From Alistipes sp. (GTDB lineage Bacteria; Bacteroidota; Bacteroidia; Bacteroidales; Rikenellaceae): 48,197 nucleotides of DNA. A model generated the notes under the pieces. The model made no database searches and was not told the DNA's origin. It saw only the letters and a list, made by a program, of their open reading frames with translations. The stretch's first letter is position 1, and each line of letters starts with the position of its first letter. Below, piece by piece: positions 41,524 through 48,197 of the stretch. The stretch spans positions 1 to 48,197 of the forward strand of contig JAFXFM010000017.1 in the NCBI GenBank assembly GCA_017520545.1, written 5' to 3'. A program made the position numbers and the translations under genes.

Positions 41524-42231
41524 CTATTTTTGAGCTGGTTGATTCAAAATATCCATAAATGCGATTGAGTTGGACTCCATACGGAACACCAACTTCTCGA
41601 TACGGGCCACCAAGTAGTTGTAGCCGAAGTATGCCGGAATACCTACAATAAGACCACCGACGGTAGTTACCATTGCTACGTACATACCGCTCGATAGCAA
41701 CGCCATATTCACGGTACCACCCGCAGCCGACATATCCATAAAGGTTTGCACCATACCGAGAACTGTACCTAAGAATCCGACCATCGGAGCACCACCCGCG
41801 ATAGTCGCAAGGAATGGAAGACCATTCTCCAACTTCGAAACCTCCAAATTGGCAACATTCTCGATCGCGCTCTGAACATCGCTCATTGGGCGACCAAGAC
41901 GCTCCAAACCCTTCTCTATCATTCGGGCAATAGGGGTATTCGTCTTGCGGCAATACGCCATAGCCTCCTTAACCTTTCCTGCCACGACATAGGCACGAAT
42001 ACTCTTCATAAAGTTCATATCGAGACGCTGAGCCTTGTGAATTGCAACAAATCGCTCCACGAAGATAAAAATTGTTACACCACCCAACAAGAGCAAAACC
42101 CACATCAACCAGCCTCCGCTGTTGAACAACTCCCAAAGGGACATTTCGGATACTTTCTCGGTTGTCTTCTCAACCACGGTTCCCGCAGCTGCCAAAGAAT
42201 CGGCAACATTTACATTCAAAAGTTTGATCAT
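41524..42231 (-). CDS. exbB: ExbB/TolQ/MotA-type proton channel protein
   Basis: This 235-aa protein has three membrane segments: WLMWVLLLLGGVTIFIFVERFVAI near residue 40, a long helix pair around GLPFLATIAGGAPMVGFLGTVLGMVQTF, and GGTVNMALLSSGMYVAMVTTVGGLIVGIPAYFGYNYLV. The family block GFLGTVLGM is diagnostic. It follows tamB by 26 nt and precedes exbD by 10 nt. Confidence 0.93.
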   Translation of the reverse strand: MIKLLNVNVADSLAAAGTVVEKTTEKVSEMSLWELFNSGGWLMWVLLLLGGVTIFIFVERFVAIHKAQRLDMNFMKSIRAYVVAGKVKEAMAYCRKTNTPIARMIEKGLERLGRPMSDVQSAIENVANLEVSKLENGLPFLATIAGGAPMVGFLGTVLGMVQTFMDMSAAGGTVNMALLSSGMYVAMVTTVGGLIVGIPAYFGYNYLVARIEKLVFRMESNSIAFMDILNQPAQK

Positions 42232-42257
42232 AATCGTTTGTTTTTAATTGTTTATTT

Positions 42258-45200
42258 TTATTTAGTTTGTTCTACTTTTTCACCCTTTGAGTCCTCCTTC
42301 GAATCGTTATCATTGGCAGACACTCTCTTCGACTCCGCTCGCTTTTGTTTACGCTTTTTTGAGGTTTTATTATCTGCCTCGTCATCACTTTTCTTCTCTC
42401 GTTTGAAGCGGTTTTTCAGACGCATACGCAGATCTTTTGCATTGTTGAAATCCTCCTTGAAGTATATTCCTATACCCGTCTCTTGCAGACCTTGGTTCTC
42501 GTCGAAGCGGTCTATCGTATGGGTAAAGCCCTTCAATCGAAGCGTTCCCGCGCTGTCAATGAGCCAAGTCAGGTACGCCTCGCCCGTAAAGTTCGAGTTC
42601 GCATTCACCACCTGCGTTTTATCCACAATGTAGTTACCCTCAACCTCTATCAAGAGTCTGTTATTAACCAATCCCTTCGAGAATCCGAAATCGACCTCAT
42701 CGCTCATCTGCTCGGTACGAGGACGATAGCGAAGTACAATTTTGTAGTCGTCGCTCGACAGCCAGTTGCTAAATTGGTTCGACAACATCTCAAAGCCCGT
42801 AGCGGCAGTTGCCGACGCACCCATCGACGAGGTCATCGCATTCGACGACTCCGAGATAAAGCTGTTTGCAACTATCAGATAGAGGAACTGCTGCGACTTA
42901 CTCTCCGGTGTTGCCAGCGCACTTGCAATAAGGCTCTGCACCTCCGAGTCGGCACTTGGCACAACGATATCGAAATTCACGGTCGGCTGCATCAGGCGAT
43001 CGGTCAAATGAATGAAGCACTCCACAGGTACAGCGCGTGTCGAGCGATTAATGCCCGTAAGCGAACCCTCCAACAGAGGTTGCAACGACGCCTTCAATTT
43101 ATATACGGCATTGATATTCAAAAGAGCATCGAACGGGTCGCCCGCCCACTGTATCGTTGAGCCCGGCTCTATCTCGAACCACTTATTGATGACGCTCTGC
43201 AACGTAAAGAGGTAGCTTCCCTTCTCGATTGTGTAGTCGCCATACATCTCGAAAATATCGGCCTGCGGATTGATTCGCATATTGATCTGTCCCTCACCCG
43301 TACCCTTGATAATATCGCCTACGGTAGGGTCGATAACCAACTGCGCCTCGGCATTCGGGCGGATATCCAACGAAAGGGTTATATCCATAGCACCACCGCT
43401 CGAAGTGCGACGCTTCTGCTTATTCTCAAACATCAACTTCTTACGAGCAAGATATGAGGTGGTATCACGCTCCTCTTTTGCAAAGGTTACAAAGTCGGCC
43501 GTCGAGATATCGCTATTATCGGTCAATGGCAGATAGAACTTGGAGTTATCGTCGCTACGCGCCACAAAGTCCATCTTCACTCCCGCCTTATCGCCACGCA
43601 CCGTACCTGTACCCGTAGCGAATACCGAGCCGTAGAACATCGAATTATCCTCTTCGGTGGTGTTGAGCACCTCCATATTATTAGCCTTAACATCAATATC
43701 GTACTCGATATTGGAGAGGTGAGCCAACGACACATCTAACGACATCTCGCCCTTATGTCCGTGGCGGTCAAAAATTGGAACACCAGCAGCAGTAAGACGA
43801 TTATTCTCCACCTTAACCGTCGCCTTTGGTGCGGCATACCTACACTGGGTATAGTCAATAGTTGTAGCGAGGCTATCAACCTCAATCTCGCCTCGGAGCT
43901 CCGCCATACGGCCCTTTCCGGTGATATTCAAATCAACAGATGCCACGCCCTCTGTACCTGAAATAACACCACGCAAAACAGGGTCGAGCAATCCCATCTG
44001 CACACCATCGGTCTGCATACGTGCATAGTAGCGCATCTGCGAAGGTGCGAAGTATCCCTGAATTACTCGATGATTATCCTCTCTCGTAGTGATATCCAGC
44101 GTTGCTCGGCTCTGACCGAAGTCCCAACGCGAAACGAGTAGCAGATTTGGAACATCAATACCACTGACATTCACACTATCCATCTCGATACGCGCATCTA
44201 TTCGAGAATCTTTCAATAGCGAATGGACCGTAGCGTATCCGTTTGTGCGACCATCAACCACATAGCCAATCCGATTGGTAATCTGCGTGAGTGGAGCCAA
44301 CGAGAAGTTGCGCATAGTCATATGCACCGAATCCCTATCATTTCGTGAAGCGACACCATTCACATACAACTCCTGCGAATCACTACGCACCGCAAAACTA
44401 CGAATATCAACACGCGAAGAGTCCATATCGATACCGTCAGTTGTAATCTTCCAAGAGGTATCGCCGCTCGTCAGCGATGAAGGATTGAGCGTAACGAGCA
44501 TATTGCGACGATTATTCTTTCGCGAAATTTTTGCATTTGCCGATAACTCACCGGTCAGGTGCTGCAACGAGTCTGCGAACAGTGCATCGACACGGATATT
44601 ATTATCCTTCACACCTCCTTGCACATCTACACCCGATAAATGGAAGGCTCCTGCATACAAATCCTCGGCAACCATAGACATTGCCAACGAGTCGCCCGCA
44701 TTGCCTGCCTTAACATCAATGTTAGTAACGAGGTAGTTGGTATGCATAAGATATTCGGACGAGGCCCGCATCACGAATCGGTTATCCGACGGACTCACAA
44801 GCATATCTAACTTTGAGCCCTCAGCAATCTCCAAGCCTCCGGAGATACAGTTGAGCAGTGGATCTATATCCTTGGTTGTAACTGATAACACGGCTACCTC
44901 GTTACCGATTTTTGCAACCTGCGTGTCAATATTCTGACGAGCCTTTTCGTCATAAAGTAGCGGAACATACTGCACCAAAAGATTTCGCAGATAGTATATC
45001 ACATTCTTATACGGCGTACGGCTCTCGAACATCGCATTCGCAAAGTCCGATTCGAGAGTCAGCGTTCTCGCATCCTCGTTGCTCATTATGGTAAGTTCCA
45101 CCAAATCTGCATCGCATTCGCGTTCCACAGTTTCGTACTTTGCATCGGCAATACGTACTACGCCATTCATATCATCGAGCGTGGTTCCTCTCGCCGACAA

Positions 45201-46853
45201 CCCCAAATTACAACTCAACACCGATATGGAGTCGCGCTTGTTGATATTCATCGCGTGGAGGTCTGCTCTTGCCAGCTCCACAACAGCATCGTACTGCGGA
45301 GCCTCCTCATTCGCAAGGTCCACAATAGCCTGAGCATCAAGTTTCAGAGCCTCGTCAGCAGCAGTAAGCGAACCCGCGATATTATTATCCTCGATATCGG
45401 CAATCAGGCTCAAATTTTTGTAGTCATAGCCTTTCAGACCAATTTTTGCAACCTCACCCTTTCCCTTCAATCGTATAGGTTCTCCACTTGCAATCTCAGC
45501 ATTGACATTCGCCACAAAGGTGGTATTACCAAAAATGTTCGATGCCAATAGGGTAGATAGGTTGAGATTATCCGCACCAACCACAGCGTCGAGCCCCTTG
45601 CTACCTCTAACAGGGTTCTTCATTGAGCAAGTTAAATCAATAGCGCCGCCACTGCCGAGCACACCCTTCGCCTCAGCCTTAAAGTCGCGAATTGTTCCGT
45701 TAAATCGACCCGAAGCATTAATACTTCGCACTCGGTCGATATACTGTTTTGCACCATTACCAATTGAAAGATTTGCGATATTTCCAACAAGACGTGCCAA
45801 CCCCGAGGTCGAAGCATTAACTCGCTCTACGTTTATATCAAAGTTCGTATGTTCGACATCAATCAACCCCCTTACACGACCCGAGCCTTTCAGCGTTCCG
45901 ACATTCGCAATCGTAGCATCGGCAATCCGACCCTCAAAATCGGACACCGTACCCTTCATTGATGCCGTAGCATTGCGAACTGTCGTCTTCCAACGCCACA
46001 TTGCCGGAGCAAAGTAGCCGATATCTTCGGTCGAAATATCACTATCGCTGATGCGACAGTCCATAGGTATAACATTTATATAATCTCGATATTCGAGCCA
46101 GTTCTCTCCATCGAGAAGACAGTAATCGAGATTTATCTTGCTCTGCTTGGTTTGCAAATAGGCATCATTAATATATACCTTACCGGCATAGACATAGAAA
46201 TGTCCATCCATCTTCTCTAACTCGAAGCCCGAACGCTCTACAAAGGACAAATTTTTGAATTTGGAATCAACCGCACCGCAATTTACCGAGAAGTCGTAAA
46301 GATTGGCCTTCATATTGAGGAGTTGCATATCTGCGAAGTCGATACCTTCATCGCGCTTTTCATCGTTGCGCAGCAGCTGAAACTCCACGCCTGAGGCGTC
46401 TAAAATATGGAAATCCAAGCGGAATTGACTCTTTCTTTCACGATTTATAAGCTGGTCGGTAATCTCCTTAACCGCATAAGTTCCTCGCTCGGTCTCTCGC
46501 ACTACAAACTTACCACCCTGAACACTACCGTAGTCGAATACAAGGTTTTTATTCACGAGCGTCGTAAGCGTAGCGATACGAGCATCTGCACGATTTACAT
46601 ATAGCAGGGTATCTCCGTCCCAATCGGCAACATAGAAGTCGTGAACGGTTATGCGATTGAACATTCCTATAGCAATGCGACCCACCCGAACCTCGGTACC
46701 GAGCTTTTCGCTCGACCAAGCAGCAGCCTTGCCGATAGCATAGTTTTGAAAGGTAGGAACAGAGAGCAACAGCGCAACAGCCAAAGGCAAAATTATCAGC
46801 AATAAAACGATTGCAGATAACAAGCTTAACAATATTTTTGTAACTTTGCGCAC
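42258..46853 (-). CDS. tamB: translocation/assembly module TamB-like protein
   Basis: This is a 1531-aa AsmA/TamB-class envelope protein. It has one N-terminal membrane helix (ILLSLLSAIVLLLIILPLAVALLL) and a very long repetitive beta-rich middle, as in bridge-like lipid transporters. The C-terminal DUF490 region contains VDFGFSKGLVNNRLLIEVEGNYI. TamB acts between inner and outer membrane in outer-membrane protein insertion or phospholipid transport. The last 60 residues are a Lys/Ser/Asp-rich tail (KKRKQKRAESKR), unusual for a periplasmic end. The gene heads the minus-strand run and is divergent from tsaD. Confidence 0.92.
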   Translation of the reverse strand: MRKVTKILLSLLSAIVLLLIILPLAVALLLSVPTFQNYAIGKAAAWSSEKLGTEVRVGRIAIGMFNRITVHDFYVADWDGDTLLYVNRADARIATLTTLVNKNLVFDYGSVQGGKFVVRETERGTYAVKEITDQLINRERKSQFRLDFHILDASGVEFQLLRNDEKRDEGIDFADMQLLNMKANLYDFSVNCGAVDSKFKNLSFVERSGFELEKMDGHFYVYAGKVYINDAYLQTKQSKINLDYCLLDGENWLEYRDYINVIPMDCRISDSDISTEDIGYFAPAMWRWKTTVRNATASMKGTVSDFEGRIADATIANVGTLKGSGRVRGLIDVEHTNFDINVERVNASTSGLARLVGNIANLSIGNGAKQYIDRVRSINASGRFNGTIRDFKAEAKGVLGSGGAIDLTCSMKNPVRGSKGLDAVVGADNLNLSTLLASNIFGNTTFVANVNAEIASGEPIRLKGKGEVAKIGLKGYDYKNLSLIADIEDNNIAGSLTAADEALKLDAQAIVDLANEEAPQYDAVVELARADLHAMNINKRDSISVLSCNLGLSARGTTLDDMNGVVRIADAKYETVERECDADLVELTIMSNEDARTLTLESDFANAMFESRTPYKNVIYYLRNLLVQYVPLLYDEKARQNIDTQVAKIGNEVAVLSVTTKDIDPLLNCISGGLEIAEGSKLDMLVSPSDNRFVMRASSEYLMHTNYLVTNIDVKAGNAGDSLAMSMVAEDLYAGAFHLSGVDVQGGVKDNNIRVDALFADSLQHLTGELSANAKISRKNNRRNMLVTLNPSSLTSGDTSWKITTDGIDMDSSRVDIRSFAVRSDSQELYVNGVASRNDRDSVHMTMRNFSLAPLTQITNRIGYVVDGRTNGYATVHSLLKDSRIDARIEMDSVNVSGIDVPNLLLVSRWDFGQSRATLDITTREDNHRVIQGYFAPSQMRYYARMQTDGVQMGLLDPVLRGVISGTEGVASVDLNITGKGRMAELRGEIEVDSLATTIDYTQCRYAAPKATVKVENNRLTAAGVPIFDRHGHKGEMSLDVSLAHLSNIEYDIDVKANNMEVLNTTEEDNSMFYGSVFATGTGTVRGDKAGVKMDFVARSDDNSKFYLPLTDNSDISTADFVTFAKEERDTTSYLARKKLMFENKQKRRTSSGGAMDITLSLDIRPNAEAQLVIDPTVGDIIKGTGEGQINMRINPQADIFEMYGDYTIEKGSYLFTLQSVINKWFEIEPGSTIQWAGDPFDALLNINAVYKLKASLQPLLEGSLTGINRSTRAVPVECFIHLTDRLMQPTVNFDIVVPSADSEVQSLIASALATPESKSQQFLYLIVANSFISESSNAMTSSMGASATAATGFEMLSNQFSNWLSSDDYKIVLRYRPRTEQMSDEVDFGFSKGLVNNRLLIEVEGNYIVDKTQVVNANSNFTGEAYLTWLIDSAGTLRLKGFTHTIDRFDENQGLQETGIGIYFKEDFNNAKDLRMRLKNRFKREKKSDDEADNKTSKKRKQKRAESKRVSANDNDSKEDSKGEKVEQTK

Positions 46854-46906
46854 GGTTTTGTTCTCATTTTCGGCACTTTACGTCCGATAAGTTATATAAT
46901 AACTTA

Positions 46907-46914
46907 CAAAGATA
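46907..46914 (-). promoter_or_regulatory. -7 box of the tamB operon
   Basis: TATCTTTG on the minus strand, followed by TAAGTTATATAAC, 53 nt before the tamB ATG. No other equally good box is seen down to cvfB. Confidence 0.6.
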
Positions 46915-46979
46915 ACCATAATTTACCGAACTTGCAAACAAAGGACCAAAAAAAAGAGTAAAAAATTTCAAAATATATT

Positions 46980-47999
46980 ATGAACGATAACATCATCATT
47001 CTCGGCATCGAATCCTCGTGCGACGACACCTCGGCAGCGGTCTTGCAAAACACGACACTCCTTTCGAGCGTCATCGCCTCGCAAGCTGTACACGAACGAT
47101 ATGGCGGAGTCATTCCCGAACTCGCATCACGAGCACACCAGCAAAACATTGTACCCGTGGTAGATGCAGCACTGCGCGACGCAGGAGTTACACCCGACAA
47201 AATCGACGCCATAGCATTCACCCGCGGACCGGGTTTGCTCGGCTCGCTGATGGTAGGAACGTCGTTCGCCAAGGGCTTAGCAATAGCCAACAACATTCCC
47301 CTTGTCGAGGTAAACCACCTTCACGGACACATCCTTTCACACTTTGTGGATATGCCCGACAAGGAGTGCGAGCACCCGAACTTTCCATTCCTCTGCCTCT
47401 TGGTAAGCGGAGGACACACCCAAATTGTAAAGGTTAATTCGCCATTCGATATGGAGATTGTCGGCTCAACCATCGACGACGCAGCCGGCGAAGCACTTGA
47501 CAAGTGTGCCAAGGTTATGGGCTTGCCTTACCCCGGAGGACCCGTTATTGACGCCCTTGCAAAGGAGGGAAATCCCGATGCTTTCAAGTTTGCAAAACCT
47601 CGCACCGGAGAGTTCGATTTTTCGTTTTCCGGTTTAAAGACATCATTCCTCTACACACTGCGCGACGCTGTGGCCGAAAACCCAAATTTCATCGAGGAAC
47701 GCAAGGCAGACCTATGTGCAGCAATACTTCACACCGTCGTTGATATCCTCGTAGAGCGACTTGTAAAGGCGGCTAAGCACTATCGCATTTCGGACATAGC
47801 AATAGGCGGTGGAGTAGCAGCAAATTCACTACTTCGAGAGCGCATTGCAGCCGAGGGCGAGAAGCGAGGTTGGCGCACATTTATCCCCGAACGCCGATTC
47901 ACAACCGACAACGCGGCAATGATTGCCGTAGCAGGATACTACAAGTATCTGAAAGAGGAATTTTCTACTCTCGATGCTGCTCCGGTAGCAAGATTTTAG
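46980..47999 (+). CDS. tsaD: tRNA N6-adenosine threonylcarbamoyltransferase
   Basis: TsaD transfers the threonylcarbamoyl group to A37 of tRNAs reading ANN codons, with TsaB and TsaE. The ASKHA-type start ILGIESSCDDTSAAV is diagnostic. The metal-binding histidines are His113 and His117 in VNHLHGHILSH. LLVSGGHTQIV, FDFSFSGLKTSFLY and IGGGVAANSLLRERI are further family blocks. The length of 339 aa is normal. The start follows an A-rich leader, and tamB diverges upstream. Confidence 0.97.
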   Translation: MNDNIIILGIESSCDDTSAAVLQNTTLLSSVIASQAVHERYGGVIPELASRAHQQNIVPVVDAALRDAGVTPDKIDAIAFTRGPGLLGSLMVGTSFAKGLAIANNIPLVEVNHLHGHILSHFVDMPDKECEHPNFPFLCLLVSGGHTQIVKVNSPFDMEIVGSTIDDAAGEALDKCAKVMGLPYPGGPVIDALAKEGNPDAFKFAKPRTGEFDFSFSGLKTSFLYTLRDAVAENPNFIEERKADLCAAILHTVVDILVERLVKAAKHYRISDIAIGGGVAANSLLRERIAAEGEKRGWRTFIPERRFTTDNAAMIAVAGYYKYLKEEFSTLDAAPVARF

Positions 48000-48029
48000 A
48001 CAATTCGCCCTATTATAAGATTGAAAACC

Positions 48030-48197
48030 TGAAAGTTTTCCATTTTCCATTTTAATCCTGCTTTGCAGGCTTTTCCTCCTTCGCGCCAAGGCAAAGTCTG
48101 CAAGCAGCCTCTGCGCTAGGCTTAATGTTCCATTTTCTTCCTTCTTGCAAGGCATAATCAAAGTAAACTTTGCTTCTGCCCTTACTTCGTGCGTCAG
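48030..48197. repeat. inverted composite repeat at the window edge
   Basis: TTTTCCATTTTCCATTTTAAT is followed by CTGCTTTGCAGGCTTTTCCTCC, GCAAAGTCTGCAAGCAGCC and CTTCTTGCAAGGCATA. Read in reverse, it parallels the dapB-lepB spacer (1866-1948) and partly 18731-18806. No gene is seen. Confidence 0.7.

Overview
This 48 kb window looks like chromosome from a gut-type Bacteroidales bacterium, most likely near Alistipes/Rikenellaceae. The genus is an inference. The order-level call rests on TAnnTTTG promoter boxes with few Shine-Dalgarno sites, a TamB gene divergent from tsaD, a long LepB, DUF4251/DUF3822/DUF1573 proteins, fimbrillin/BspA-type lipoproteins and a fused KorA. No rRNA, CRISPR array, phage or transposase gene is visible.

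Layout. 1-9.0 kb (+): truA, dapB, lepB, a YigZ/IMPACT protein, uvrA, an M16 peptidase and an O-methyltransferase. 9.0-12.2 kb (-): an aminotransferase and a fimbrillin/BspA lipoprotein with a long structured leader. 12.6-16 kb: a YidE-type transporter (+), then lpxB and a degenerate FAH-fold protein (-). 16.2-21 kb: two AT-rich secreted-protein genes (+) flank trmD and a metallo-hydrolase (-). 21.2-27.7 kb (-): mutS, a secreted UGSC-like protein, a CWC mini-protein and a RecD-like helicase. 27.7-29.5 kb (+): a membrane-anchored protein, DUF3822 and rsmD. 29.5-33 kb: tRNA-Asp with a duplicated 3' end, a YD-repeat protein, two DUF4251 paralogues and tRNA-Arg(ACG). 33-34.2 kb (-): a SAM methyltransferase and a small secreted protein. 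34.4-36.2 kb (+): a secreted coiled-coil protein with a second copy of the structured leader. 36.2-46.9 kb (-): an eight-gene run, tamB-exbB-exbD-tonB-DUF1573-korA-korB-cvfB. 47-48 kb (+): tsaD.

Most interesting signals. (1) The leaders at 12190-12482 (-) and 34464-34753 (+) share a common RNA fold supported by compensatory base changes, and the closing stem ends exactly 56 nt before the start codon in both. A hairpin next to the promoter with a GGATTGC right arm starts these two leaders and two more (16235, 18919). All four precede AT-rich genes for exported proteins, so this looks like an undescribed leader-RNA/cassette family. The leader at 16236-16500 also has two mutually exclusive strong folds. 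(2) The intergenic spaces are built from a few short repeat words with an ordered grammar: GGAAAAC-type repeats follow stop codons, TAATGGC-type repeats lie 8-13 nt before start codons, and AATTAAAA/CATTTTGAA-type repeats lie between. In places these repeats supply gene ends or start codons. Comparing two paralogous promoters shows one TAATGGC block as a roughly 66 bp insertion flanked by a possible 6 bp duplication. (3) The 3' end of tRNA-Asp is duplicated 249 bp downstream inside a long tRNA-derived hairpin.
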